Assembly: GCF_000018145.1 (NCBI RefSeq)
Contig: NC_009952.1
Span: 3,224,001-3,288,000 of the forward strand
Source of the DNA: Dinoroseobacter shibae DFL 12 = DSM 16493
GTDB taxonomy: Bacteria > Pseudomonadota > Alphaproteobacteria > Rhodobacterales > Rhodobacteraceae
Direction of reading: 5' to 3'
DNA: 64,000 nt
Shown: positions 1 through 8,084 of the stretch, in pieces
How the letters are laid out: the number at the start of each line of letters is the position of its first letter
How positions within the stretch are numbered: position 1 is the stretch's first letter
Position numbers and translations under genes: made by a program
The notes under the pieces: model-generated
Database searches by the model: none
Told to the model about the DNA's origin: nothing
What the model saw: the letters and a program-made list of their open reading frames with translations, nothing else

Positions 1-75
1 CGCGGTGAAGCCCGTGGGCGGGACCACGTCATCGGCGGAGAGGTCGATCTTGGGCGCGTCGGCGTGTGTCGTCAC
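1..75 (-). CDS. ftsX: FtsX cell-division permease, N-terminal fragment (cut by window edge)
   Basis: Only the first 25 codons are in the window. Reading leftward from a GTG at position 75, which overlaps the ftsE stop as GTGA, the frame gives VTTHADAPKIDLSADDVVPP and continues to the edge without a stop. FtsX is the membrane half of the FtsEX complex that controls peptidoglycan hydrolases at the septum. The identification rests on the coupling to ftsE and on a hydrophilic leader ending in a PPTGF-type motif, as I recall for rhodobacterial FtsX. No membrane segment is visible in this fragment. Confidence 0.65.
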   Translation of the reverse strand, partial: MTTHADAPKIDLSADDVVPPTGFTA

Positions 76-743
76 AGGTCGGTCCCCGCCTGTTGCAGCG
101 TCCCGCCTGCAAGGCGCAGGACGCGGGCGGTGGTCATGGTCTTGGCCTGCCGGATCAGGGCCATGTCGTGGGTGGCCAGCAGGATCGCCTTGCCCATGCG
201 GTTGAGCTCCACCAGCAGGGTGAGCAGGCGCTGGGACATCTCCCAGTCGATATTGCCCGTGGGCTCGTCCGCGAGGATCACGTCCGGGTCCATCATCACC
301 GCGCGGGCGAGCGCGGCGCGCTGGCGTTCGCCGCCCGACAGTTCCGGCGGCCGGGCGTCGGCGCGGCCCGACAGGCCCACCCATTTGAGCAACTCGCTCA
401 GGTCGCCCTCCGACACCGCGCGGCCCGCCACCGAGACCGGCAGGGCGATGTTGTCGGCGACGCTCAGGTGGTCGAGGAAGCGGCAGTCCTGGTGGACGAC
501 GCCGATCCGCTGGCGCATGTCGGCGATCTCGTCCCGGGCGAGGGTGGTGCCGGGTTTGCCGAAGCAGGTGACGGTGCCGTCCTCGGGGGCGAGGTCGAGG
601 TAGCACAGGCGCACCAGGGTGGTCTTGCCCGCGCCGGAGGGACCGGTGAGGAAGTAGAAATCCCCCGGTTGGACATCGAGAGACACGCCGCCGAAGAGCG
701 GGCGGTCGCCGTAGCGGAACGCCACGTTGTCCAGTGTGATCAT
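72..743 (-). CDS. ftsE: FtsE cell-division ATP-binding protein
   Basis: ABC-type ATPase of 223 aa, the cytoplasmic subunit of FtsEX, which couples ATP hydrolysis to control of septal murein hydrolases. It shows a Walker A GPSGAGKTT near residue 35, the signature LSGGERQRAA, a Walker B VILADEPTGN and the switch His in ATHD, the order expected for the family. The start MITLDNVAF at 743 was chosen because homology to FtsE begins there; the frame stays open to 971 but the extra residues look like non-coding sequence. The stop overlaps the putative ftsX GTG start. A divergent zinc-ribbon gene begins 165 bp away, so the promoters lie in 744-907. Confidence 0.93.
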   Translation of the reverse strand: MITLDNVAFRYGDRPLFGGVSLDVQPGDFYFLTGPSGAGKTTLVRLCYLDLAPEDGTVTCFGKPGTTLARDEIADMRQRIGVVHQDCRFLDHLSVADNIALPVSVAGRAVSEGDLSELLKWVGLSGRADARPPELSGGERQRAALARAVMMDPDVILADEPTGNIDWEMSQRLLTLLVELNRMGKAILLATHDMALIRQAKTMTTARVLRLAGGTLQQAGTDL

Positions 744-907
744 GGGTGGGGGTCTCCCTCGTGCTGCCTGTCTGTAGCGCATGTCTCTTGGCAGTTGCAA
801 TTGCGTGCGGTGGGGTCGATCATGGTGGTCGAGGGGTTCGGATGCGGCCATACTAGGGGACGCGCCGGACAGAAACGAGCGGTCAGGATCGAGACGGTGG
901 GCAGAGA

Positions 908-1654
908 ATGCGGCTGACCTGTCCCAATTGTCGGGCACAATACGAGGTGGCGGACAGTGCCATACCGGCACGGGGCCGGGATGTGCAGTGTTCCAGCTGC
1001 GGGCACGGGTGGTTCCAGCTGCCCGATGCGGGCCGGACGGCCGTAGCGGAGGCGCGGATGGCGCCGCGCCCGGAGCCGGAAACCCCGCGGGCGGCCCAGC
1101 GGGAGCTCGATCCGGCGATCGCGGATGTCCTGAAGGCTGAGGCGGAGCGCGAGGCGCAGCAGCGGCGGCGCGAAACCGCCGATCTGGTGGAAACTCAGCA
1201 AGAACTTGCCCTGGACGACCCGCCTGCCCCGGCGGAGACGCCCGAGGCGGCGGAAGACAGCATGGCCCCGGCGCCAGCGCGGTTCGCCGAGGCCAAGCGG
1301 TCCGAGGTGCCCCGGCGCGACCTGTTGCCGGATATCGAGGAGATCAACTCCAGCCTGCGGGCCAAGACCCTGACCAAGGCCGCCGCCGCCAACCGGCTGA
1401 CCGAGGCGGAAGTCGAAGCGCAGAAGCGCAGTGGGCGCGGCTTCCGGCTGGGATTCGCGAGCGTGCTGCTGGTGGCGCTGTTTGCGGTGCTGGTCTATGC
1501 CAATGCGCCCGGAATCAGTGCGCGCCTGCCCGCCACGACGCCGTACCTGGAGGCCTATGTCGGCCAGATGAACGCGGGGCGGCTGTGGCTCAATGGCAAG
1601 CTGATGGATGCCGGTGCGGCGATCGAAGGAATGCTGACCGGGTCCGAGGGGTAA
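908..1654 (+). CDS. Zinc-ribbon (MJ0042-type) single-pass membrane protein
   Basis: 248 aa. The N-terminus carries a four-cysteine ribbon (CPNC at residues 5-8 and CSSC at about 28-31), the MJ0042 zinc-ribbon pattern. A long acidic, Ala/Pro/Glu-rich linker follows (about 45-170), then one membrane helix (about 178-198, LGFASVLLVALFAVLVYANA) and a short C-terminal tail. The layout suggests a cytoplasmic zinc-binding head tethered to the inner membrane. The precise role is unknown. It lies divergent to ftsE, an arrangement I recall from other Rhodobacteraceae. The REP-like sequence at 1667 follows shortly after the stop. Confidence 0.8.
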   Translation: MRLTCPNCRAQYEVADSAIPARGRDVQCSSCGHGWFQLPDAGRTAVAEARMAPRPEPETPRAAQRELDPAIADVLKAEAEREAQQRRRETADLVETQQELALDDPPAPAETPEAAEDSMAPAPARFAEAKRSEVPRRDLLPDIEEINSSLRAKTLTKAAAANRLTEAEVEAQKRSGRGFRLGFASVLLVALFAVLVYANAPGISARLPATTPYLEAYVGQMNAGRLWLNGKLMDAGAAIEGMLTGSEG

Positions 1655-1666
1655 AGCGGTCTGTGC

Positions 1667-1714
1667 GGGGGCGCTGCCCCCGAGCCCCCGACGTATTTCT
1701 GCAAAGATGAAGAG
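1667..1714. repeat. REP-like intergenic palindrome with conserved tail
   Basis: GGGGGC-GCT-GCCCCC forms a 6-bp stem with a 3-base loop at 1667-1681, followed by GAGCCCCCGACGTATTTCTG and GCAAAGATGAAG. From memory, intergenic elements of the form 'GCGCTGCCCCCG...CCCCCGA.GTATTT...AAGATGAAG' recur in Rhodobacteraceae genomes, so this is probably one copy of a dispersed repeat. I found no second copy in the window. It may also act as a weak terminator for the zinc-ribbon gene. The remaining sequence to 1942 is GC-rich with no convincing gene. Confidence 0.5.
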
Positions 1715-1942
1715 GGCGCGCGCTGCCGTGGCGCAGGGCGGGGCGATGCGGGGCGGCTGCGGATCCGTGGGCTTTCCCGGCGGCGAGCCTTGGGCAACAT
1801 GGCCTATTCCCTGCGCCGAGCGTGGGCGGCGGGGCCTGCCCCCCTGTTCAAGGCGCGCGCGGGGCGGGAGGGGGCGTTCCGGGGCCGCGGACCGGGCCCC
1901 CTGCCCCGATTACGCCAACCGGGCGCGGGCCCGGGGCGCGGG

Positions 1943-4627
1943 TCAGAAGCGGTCGAGCAGACGTTTGAGGTAGTCGAGCTCGGCATCCGGGCGCTCCTGC
2001 TCGCCGGAGCGGCGGCGGATTTCGTCCAGAAGCTCCTGCGCGCGGCGGTAGCGGTCCTCGCCCTGGAGCAGGTTCTCGTCGGTCCCGAGCCGTCCCTGGT
2101 TGCCGTTGTCGCGGCCGAGCGGGTCGCGTTGCTGGCCCGGGCCCTCGTTGGCGGCCTGGCCCTGCTGGCCACCCGGCTGCTGCTGTTGCTGCTGCTGGGC
2201 CATTTGCTCCCCGAGGTTTTCCATGCCTTCGCGGATGGCATCCATGGCGTCGGACTGGTTGTCGAGCGCTTCGGCCAGGTCGCCCCGTTCCAGCGCGTCG
2301 GCGGCGTCGTCCATGCTGCGCCCGGCGCGGTCCAGCGCGTCGCGCGCGGCATCGCCCAGCTCGGTGCCGGCCCCGGGCAGGTTCTGGGCCTGCTCGTCTA
2401 GGATGTCGCCCAGCTGGTCCTGGCGGCGGGCGAGGCTCTCGGCGTCGGGCATGCCCTGCCCGTTCTGCGCCTGGCCCTGGCCCGGGGTCTGGCCCGGCTG
2501 CTGCTGACCTTGTCCCTGGCCCGGCTGCTGACCCTGGCCGAATTGCTGGCCTTGCTGGCCCTGGCCTTGCTGGCCCTGGCCGGGTTGCTGGCCCGGCTGC
2601 TGGCCCTGCTGCTGTCCTTGCTGCTGGCCCTGTTGTTGTCCCTGCTGCTGACCTTGCTGGCCCTGCTGGTTCTGCATGTCGTTGAAGGCTTCGTCCGCCA
2701 GATCCTGCTGCTGGCGCAGGGTTTCCTGCAGGCCTTCCATGGCCTGCTGGCCCTCGCCCTGCTGGCCTTGCTGGCCCTGCTGAGCCATCTGCATGTTCTG
2801 CATCATCTGCATCATCTGGTCGAGCAGGGCCTGGGCCTCGTCCATGCGGCCCTCTTCCATCAGTTGCTGGAGCCGGTTGAGCATGTCCTGCAGCTGGTCA
2901 CCGGTGATTTCCTGCATGTCCTGGGGCGTCTGGGCCTGCTGCTGGCCGTTTTCCTGGTCGCGCTGAAACTGCTCGGCCATCTCGCGCATCATGTTCTGCA
3001 TTGCCTCGCGCAATTCCTGCATCAGCTCGGCGATCTCTTCGTCCGTGGCGCCGTTTTCCATGGCCTCCGACAGACGCTCCTGCGCGCGGCGGAGGCGTTC
3101 GGCGGCGTTGGCAAGATCGCCTTCTTCGAATTGCAGGGCGGCATTCCAGAGGGCCTCGGCCACCTCTTCCTGCAGGACCGGCGTGACCTCGGTCTCCAGC
3201 CCGACGATAAGGCGGGAGAGCGCGGTGCGCAGCATCAGGTAGGCGGTGTCGTTGGTGATGAACCCCTCGGGGCGGTGGCTGACGGCGCGCAGAAGCTGGC
3301 TGACGCGTTCGGCATTGTCGCGGGTCCACAGCAGATCGCGGCGCTGTTCGATGATGGCCTGGGCCATCGGGTCGAAGAAGCGGCGCCCGGGCAGGAGCAT
3401 CTCGAACGGTTCGGCCACGCCTTCCTGGCGCAGGTCGTCCTGGGCGGTGAAGGTGAGTGTCACGGGCAGGTTTGCCCAGGGGTGTTCGGAGAAGTTGTCG
3501 ACCAGCACCTCGGTGAAATCCGAGCGGTCGCCGGAGATCGAGAGCGGGATGTTGACCTCGATGGTCTCGCGCGGCTCGGGCGCGGCGGTGAGCCCGTGGG
3601 TGCGGGGCACGTTGGGCAGGTCGAGAGTGATCCGGGCGGTGCCACCGACCACGGCGTAATCGTCCTGGGCCGCGAAGGGCAGCTCCATCTCGCCCATGGC
3701 GGTGCGGGTGACCGGGCCGTCCACGGCGATGGTGGGAGGCTCGTCCGGCAGCACGGTCAGATCCCAGCTGCGCCCGCCCTCGCCTTCGATGGCGAGCGTG
3801 CCGTCACGGGCGACGATCACCTCCTGGGCGAGATCGTTGGAGGGTGCGGCGGGCGCGTCGGACACATCCTCGCGCACCGACAGCGCGCCCTCGTTGCTGT
3901 AGAGGCGCAGGGTGATGCGGCTGCCTTCGGGGACCGCCAGGGCGGCGCCGGTGAGGTCGTTGAGATAGAGGCTCGGCTTGCCGGTATAGGCGGGCGGTTC
4001 GATCCAGCCTTCCCAGGCCGGGCCGGTGGCGAGCGCCTGCCCGCCGGGGGTCAGGGCGCGGTCGAGGTCGCGCACCTGCCCCAGCCCGCCGAAGAGCAGC
4101 GCCACCGCGAGCCCGGTCGCGCCCACGTAGCGCAGGGCATACGGATCGCGGTCGGCCAGGCGCAGGTTGGGCAGGACCGCCTTGGCGCCGCGGGCGCGTT
4201 CGGCGATGCGGCGCAGGTGCGCGTCCCAGACCGCGCGGGAGCCCGCGTCGGTCGCCCCGATGGCCTGCAGGTCGCGCAGGGTCTCGATCGGGCGGCCCGG
4301 GACGGTCTGGTCGAGGCGGGCCTCGGCCTCGGCCCGGCTGGGCAGGCGGAACTGTCGCAGCCCGTGCCAGAGCGCGCCCCCGGCGGCGAGCAGGAAGACG
4401 ACGGTCGCGATCCAGATCGCCTCGAGCGGCGCGCTCAGCCCCGCGCCGAAGATCACCACCACGAGGCCGAGCGCCAGCACGCACCAGAGCGGCCAGAAAG
4501 CGCGCGCGAAGCGCTCGGCCGTCATGCCGATCTGGGTCAGGCGGCGCGGCCAGGTCAGGTGCCGGAGGGCGCTGTCCTTGCCGGTTGCAAAATCCTCGTC
4601 ACGCGGTGCCGCGTTGGGGTCTGGCAT
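1943..4627 (-). CDS. TIGR02302/DUF4175 family membrane protein with Gln/Gly-rich region
   Basis: 894 aa. Two N-terminal membrane helices (about 38-75) and a further hydrophobic stretch at about 155-172 are followed by a large periplasmic-type region. The C-terminal half is helical and very rich in Gln and Met, with runs such as MMQMMQNMQMAQQGQQGQQG, and a Gln/Gly/Pro low-complexity tract at about 653-722. This matches the alphaproteobacterial family TIGR02302 (DUF4175), whose function is unknown. It is the last gene of the argH-lysA operon and starts 3 bp after the lysA stop. A long open frame on the opposite strand is a composition artefact of this gene. Confidence 0.85.
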   Translation of the reverse strand: MPDPNAAPRDEDFATGKDSALRHLTWPRRLTQIGMTAERFARAFWPLWCVLALGLVVVIFGAGLSAPLEAIWIATVVFLLAAGGALWHGLRQFRLPSRAEAEARLDQTVPGRPIETLRDLQAIGATDAGSRAVWDAHLRRIAERARGAKAVLPNLRLADRDPYALRYVGATGLAVALLFGGLGQVRDLDRALTPGGQALATGPAWEGWIEPPAYTGKPSLYLNDLTGAALAVPEGSRITLRLYSNEGALSVREDVSDAPAAPSNDLAQEVIVARDGTLAIEGEGGRSWDLTVLPDEPPTIAVDGPVTRTAMGEMELPFAAQDDYAVVGGTARITLDLPNVPRTHGLTAAPEPRETIEVNIPLSISGDRSDFTEVLVDNFSEHPWANLPVTLTFTAQDDLRQEGVAEPFEMLLPGRRFFDPMAQAIIEQRRDLLWTRDNAERVSQLLRAVSHRPEGFITNDTAYLMLRTALSRLIVGLETEVTPVLQEEVAEALWNAALQFEEGDLANAAERLRRAQERLSEAMENGATDEEIAELMQELREAMQNMMREMAEQFQRDQENGQQQAQTPQDMQEITGDQLQDMLNRLQQLMEEGRMDEAQALLDQMMQMMQNMQMAQQGQQGQQGEGQQAMEGLQETLRQQQDLADEAFNDMQNQQGQQGQQQGQQQGQQQGQQQGQQPGQQPGQGQQGQGQQGQQFGQGQQPGQGQGQQQPGQTPGQGQAQNGQGMPDAESLARRQDQLGDILDEQAQNLPGAGTELGDAARDALDRAGRSMDDAADALERGDLAEALDNQSDAMDAIREGMENLGEQMAQQQQQQQPGGQQGQAANEGPGQQRDPLGRDNGNQGRLGTDENLLQGEDRYRRAQELLDEIRRRSGEQERPDAELDYLKRLLDRF

Positions 4628-4630
4628 GGG

Positions 4631-5926
4631 TCATTCCTGCTCGGCGGGGACGGGAGTATCCACCAGCCATGCAGGAATGGTATCGCGATTTATGATTTCG
4701 TCAAAGCTGGGCCGCTGACGGATGACAGCGAATTGATCCCCGTGGACCAGAACTTCCGGGATCAGGGGGCGGGTATTGTATTCCGACGCCATGACGGCGC
4801 CGTAGGCCCCGGCGGAGCGGAAGGCCACCAGATCGCCCTCGGTGAGGGGCACCATTTCACGGCTCTTGGCGAAGGTATCGCCGCTCTCGCAGACGGGGCC
4901 GACGATGTCGTAGGGGGTCGTGGGCGTGCCCGGGGCGGCCTCGCGGACCGGGACGATGTCGTGGTAGGCGCCGTACATCGACGGGCGGATCAGGTCGTTC
5001 ATTGCCGCGTCGAGGATCAGGAATTGCCGGTCCTCGCCCTGCTTGACGTAGATCACCTCGGATACCAACAGTCCCGCATTGCCGGAGATCAGGCGGCCCG
5101 GCTCGATCTCGATCTCGCAGCCCAGATCGCCCACCGTGCGCTGGATCAACGCGCCGTAGTCGGTGGGCAGGGGCGGGGCCTCGTTGGTGCGGGCATAGGG
5201 GATGCCGAGGCCGCCGCCGAGGTCGAGGCGGGTGATCTCGTGCCCGTCCGCGCGCAAGTGCCGGGTCAGCTCGGCCACCTTGGCATAGGCCAGCTCGAAC
5301 GGTTCGAGCTCGGTCAGCTGGCTGCCGATATGGACGTCGATGCCGATGACCTTGATCCCCGGCAGGCGGGCGGCCTGGGCATAGACTTCGCGGGCGCGGG
5401 AGATCGGGATGCCGAACTTGTTCTCGGACTTGCCGGTGGCGATCTTCTCGTGGGTCTTGGCGTCCACATCCGGGTTGACGCGGATGGTGATCGGGGCCTG
5501 CATCCCGAGGCCCTGGGCGACGGCGGAAAGCCGCTGCATCTCGGGTTCGGATTCCACGTTGAACTGGCGGATGCCGCCGGTCAGGGCCATGCGCATCTCG
5601 TCGGCGGTCTTGCCGACGCCGGAGAACACGATCCGGTCGCCGGGCACGCCGGCGGCCCGCGCGCGGGCGTATTCGCCGCCCGAGACCACGTCCATGCCCG
5701 CGCCGAGATCGGCAAGCAGCTTCAGGATCGCCTGGTTGGAGTTCGACTTCATCGCGAAGCACACAAGGTGCGGGCCCCAGGAGAGCGCCTCGTCGAAGAG
5801 CTTGAAATGCCGGGTCAGGGTCGCGGTGGAATAGACGTAGAAAGGCGTGCCCACCGCGTCGGCGATGGCGGAGACCGGGACATCCTCCGCATGGAGCTGG
5901 CCTTTGATATAGGTGAAATGGTCCAT
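4631..5926 (-). CDS. lysA: Diaminopimelate decarboxylase
   Basis: 431 aa. PLP-dependent decarboxylation of meso-diaminopimelate to L-lysine, last step of lysine synthesis. The fold-type III barrel shows the PLP-lysine segment FAMKSNSNQAIL near residue 60, HIGSQL, GGGLGIPY, EPGR and the C-terminal CESGDTF that supplies the inter-subunit active-site Cys. The start MDHFTYIKG at 5926 is where family similarity begins; the frame extends to 5974 without a sensible N-terminus. Upstream lie two hairpins (5971-6022) that separate it from the DUF2834 gene. Downstream the TIGR02302 gene follows after 3 bp. Confidence 0.95.
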   Translation of the reverse strand: MDHFTYIKGQLHAEDVPVSAIADAVGTPFYVYSTATLTRHFKLFDEALSWGPHLVCFAMKSNSNQAILKLLADLGAGMDVVSGGEYARARAAGVPGDRIVFSGVGKTADEMRMALTGGIRQFNVESEPEMQRLSAVAQGLGMQAPITIRVNPDVDAKTHEKIATGKSENKFGIPISRAREVYAQAARLPGIKVIGIDVHIGSQLTELEPFELAYAKVAELTRHLRADGHEITRLDLGGGLGIPYARTNEAPPLPTDYGALIQRTVGDLGCEIEIEPGRLISGNAGLLVSEVIYVKQGEDRQFLILDAAMNDLIRPSMYGAYHDIVPVREAAPGTPTTPYDIVGPVCESGDTFAKSREMVPLTEGDLVAFRSAGAYGAVMASEYNTRPLIPEVLVHGDQFAVIRQRPSFDEIINRDTIPAWLVDTPVPAEQE

Positions 5927-5970
5927 CGGGCGGGTCCTTGGTGGTCTCAGGCAGAGGGGTGGGGCCGGGC

Positions 5971-6022
5971 GCAAAATCCTTGAGAAAGGATTTTGCCAAG
6001 GATCTTACTCAAGATCCTTGGC
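5971..6022 (-). repeat. Tandem double stem-loop between DUF2834 gene and lysA
   Basis: Two adjacent near-perfect hairpins. Hairpin 1 is GCAAAATCCTT-GAGA-AAGGATTTTGC (5971-5996), an 11-bp stem. Hairpin 2 is GCCAAGGATCTT-ACTC-AAGATCCTTGGC (5995-6022), a 12-bp stem. They share two bases and both contain an ATCCTT/AAGGAT core. The DUF2834 stop codon (6005-6007) falls inside hairpin 2, so the element sits within the operon 45 bp upstream of lysA. It may be a REP-type repeat, an mRNA-processing or stabilising element, or an attenuator. I see no U-run making it a standard terminator. Confidence 0.7.
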
Positions 6023-6346
6023 CCCGCGGATCGGTCCCGCGCGCAGGAAGAGATAGAGCGGCAGCCCGCAGGACACACCGATGCAGAAAGTCGCGGGCAC
6101 CGCGATCAGGCCGATCCAGTTCCGCCGCATCACGGTTTCCGACACCACGAACACCGTGAGCGCGATCGCCGCGATGGTCAGGTCCCAGGTCAGCCCGGTG
6201 GTCGAGTCGTTCACATACCACGCGTCGATCAGACCCGAGAGGCCGGTGCCCGTCGCCTGCATGTAGGAGATGAAATAATACATCGGGTGGATCGCGCCCC
6301 AGATGGCGAGGGCGAGGTAAAGCCAGCGCAGCGGGGTCATGGTCAT
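6005..6346 (-). CDS. DUF2834 small membrane protein
   Basis: 113 aa with three predicted membrane helices (about 8-27, 50-70, 78-98) and the composition of DUF2834 proteins, whose function is unknown. Motifs include WGAIHPMYYFISYM near the N-terminus and a central TTGLTWDLTIAAIALTVFVV. The ATG at 6346 overlaps the stop of the upstream lipoprotein gene by 4 bases; a second in-frame ATG at 6340 is possible. It is a middle member of the argH-lysA operon. Its stop codon is embedded in the second of two strong hairpins. The genes around it suggest co-expression with lysine and arginine synthesis, but I infer no enzymatic role. Confidence 0.8.
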   Translation of the reverse strand: MTMTPLRWLYLALAIWGAIHPMYYFISYMQATGTGLSGLIDAWYVNDSTTGLTWDLTIAAIALTVFVVSETVMRRNWIGLIAVPATFCIGVSCGLPLYLFLRAGPIRGAKDLE

Positions 6347-6495
6347 TGCTCCCGGTAGATCACGCCAGCCTGGGCGCTGCCGGACACGGTCACGCCCGTG
6401 GTCCGCTCAGGCGCCGGGTCGGGCGCCGTGGGCGGGCCGTCGACGCCGCAGGCGGCAAGGGCCGCGACGAGGCACAAGGCTAAGGCGCGGATCAC
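6343..6495 (-). CDS. LptM-like small lipoprotein
   Basis: 50 aa, missed by a standard ATG search because it starts with GTG at 6495. It has a short signal peptide ([16 protein letters not shown]) with a lipobox cysteine at residue 16 directly followed by GVDGPPTAPDPAP. The C-G-x-x-G-P-P-x-x-P pattern fits PF13627, the family of LptM (YifL), a chaperone for LptD oxidation. That protein is commonly encoded next to lysA/dapF, as here. The start overlaps the stop of the preceding lipoprotein gene (GTGA), and its stop overlaps the DUF2834 ATG. Function by homology is plausible but the protein is too short for certainty. Confidence 0.75.
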   Translation of the reverse strand: MIRALALCLVAALAACGVDGPPTAPDPAPERTTGVTVSGSAQAGVIYREQ

Positions 6496-6662
6496 AGCCC
6501 GATCCCCACGCGGGCGCGGCCGAGGCTGACCCCGGCATAGGGAGAGACGTTCACGCCATCGGTGCCGATGCTCACACCGGCGCCGACCCGGGGGTTCGTC
6601 ACGTTGCAGCCCGCGAGCGCGAGGCAGAGGGCTGCGGCCAGGCAGGCTTTGGTCAAACTCAT
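6492..6662 (-). CDS. Small lipoprotein with Gly-rich beta-type repeats
   Basis: 56 aa. A signal sequence [19 protein letters not shown] ends in a clear lipobox (LAGC, Cys19). The mature part is only 37 residues and alternates hydrophobic and Gly/Ser positions ([20 protein letters not shown]), which looks like short beta strands. I do not recognise a family. The ATG overlaps the argH stop by 4 bases and its TGA overlaps the next GTG start, so it is translationally coupled on both sides. Coupling, a lipobox and a continuous operon make it very likely real despite its size. Confidence 0.75.
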   Translation of the reverse strand: MSLTKACLAAALCLALAGCNVTNPRVGAGVSIGTDGVNVSPYAGVSLGRARVGIGL

Positions 6663-8050
6663 CCCAGTCTCTCCTTCCAGCGCGCAACCTGCGCGCGCAC
6701 TTGGCTCGGGGCCGTGCCGCCGTAGCTTGTCCGGCTGGCGACCGAGTTATGGACCCCCAGCACCTCGAACACATCGGCCCGGATCGCGCCATGGACCGAT
6801 TGCATCTCCGCCAGGCTCAGGTCCGGCAGGTCGCAGCCCTTCGCTTCGGCCATGGCCACCAGCGTGCCCGTGACATGATGTGCATCGCGGAAAGGCAAGT
6901 TCAACTCCCGCACCAGCCAGTCGGCGAGATCCGTCGCGGTGGAGAAGCCGCTGGCCGCCGCGTCCTCGAGGCTGGCGCGGTTCGCGGTCATGTCGCGGAC
7001 CATGCCTTCCATCGCCGCGAGCGCCAGCATCAGCGTGTCGGCGGCATCGAAGACCTGTTCCTTGTCCTCCTGCATGTCCTTGGAATAGGCCAGCGGCAGC
7101 CCCTTCATCACCGTCAGCAGCGCCACATTGGCCCCGACGATCCGGCCGATCTTGGCGCGGATCAGCTCGGCGGCATCCGGGTTCTTCTTCTGCGGCATGA
7201 TCGACGAGCCGGTGGAGAACCGGTCCGACAGGGTGACGAAGCGGAATTGCGCCGAGGACCAGATCACCAGCTCCTCGGCCATGCGGCTGAGATGCATCGC
7301 GCAAATGCTGGCGGCGGCGAGGAATTCCAGCGCGAAGTCCCGGTCCGACACCGCGTCGAGCGAATTGGCCGCCGGGCGATCGAAGCCCAGCGCCTGCGCG
7401 GTCGCGTCGCGGTCGAGCGGAAAGGACGTGCCCGCCAGCGCCGCGGCGCCGAGGGGGCATTCGTTCATCCGGGCGCGGGCGTCCTGCATCCGGCCGCGGT
7501 CGCGGGCGAACATCTCGACATAGGCCATCATGTGGTGGCCCCAGGTCACCGGCTGCGCGGTCTGCAGGTGGGTAAAGCCTGGCATGACCCAGTCGGCCCC
7601 GGCCTCTGCCTGGGCGAGGAGCGCGCGCAAGAGCGCGAGGAGCCCCGCATCCGCCGCGTCGAGCTGGTCGCGCACCCAGAGCTTGAAATCCGTCGCCACC
7701 TGGTCGTTGCGCGACCGGCCCGTGTGCAGACGGCCCGCGGGTTCCCCGATCAGCTCTTTCAGGCGGGCTTCCACGTTCATGTGGATGTCCTCCAGCGCCG
7801 CCGAAAAGGCGAACTGCCCTGTTTCGATCTCTGACAAGACCGTGAGCAGGCCTTCCCGGATCGCCTCGGCGTCTTTACTGGAAAGGATGCCTTGCTGTGC
7901 GAGCATGGCCGCATGGGCGCGGGAGCCGTCGATATCCTGCCGCGCCAGGCGCCGGTCGAACCCGATCGAGGCATTGATCGCCTCCATGATCGCGTCCGGC
8001 CCGGCGGCGAAGCGGCCGCCCCACATGGCGTTGGATTTGGTGTCGGACAT
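6659..8050 (-). CDS. argH: Argininosuccinate lyase
   Basis: 463 aa. Cleaves argininosuccinate to arginine and fumarate, final step of arginine synthesis. The fumarase/aspartase superfamily signature is intact ([12 protein letters not shown] at about residue 280-291), and the N-terminal [11 protein letters not shown] and [12 protein letters not shown] segments are typical of ArgH. The start at 8050 ([12 protein letters not shown]) matches family length; upstream in-frame residues to 8086 are unlikely. It is the first gene of a leftward operon whose next three genes overlap successively by 4 bases. The divergent tlpA-like gene starts only 34 bp away. Confidence 0.96.
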   Translation of the reverse strand: MSDTKSNAMWGGRFAAGPDAIMEAINASIGFDRRLARQDIDGSRAHAAMLAQQGILSSKDAEAIREGLLTVLSEIETGQFAFSAALEDIHMNVEARLKELIGEPAGRLHTGRSRNDQVATDFKLWVRDQLDAADAGLLALLRALLAQAEAGADWVMPGFTHLQTAQPVTWGHHMMAYVEMFARDRGRMQDARARMNECPLGAAALAGTSFPLDRDATAQALGFDRPAANSLDAVSDRDFALEFLAAASICAMHLSRMAEELVIWSSAQFRFVTLSDRFSTGSSIMPQKKNPDAAELIRAKIGRIVGANVALLTVMKGLPLAYSKDMQEDKEQVFDAADTLMLALAAMEGMVRDMTANRASLEDAAASGFSTATDLADWLVRELNLPFRDAHHVTGTLVAMAEAKGCDLPDLSLAEMQSVHGAIRADVFEVLGVHNSVASRTSYGGTAPSQVRAQVARWKERLG

Positions 8051-8084
8051 GGTACGGCCCCGTGAAACGTAGGAAGGATGAGAC

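Noticed and set aside
2460-2671. Repetitive DNA as a possible CRISPR or satellite array
   Set aside because: The repetition is codon-level (Gln/Gly) inside an intact reading frame, with no spacer-repeat periodicity.
2510-5983. 1157-codon open frame on the plus strand
   Set aside because: It lies exactly opposite the TIGR02302 and lysA genes; the sequence is Leu/Gly/Ala-biased with no domain. It is a high-GC antisense artefact.
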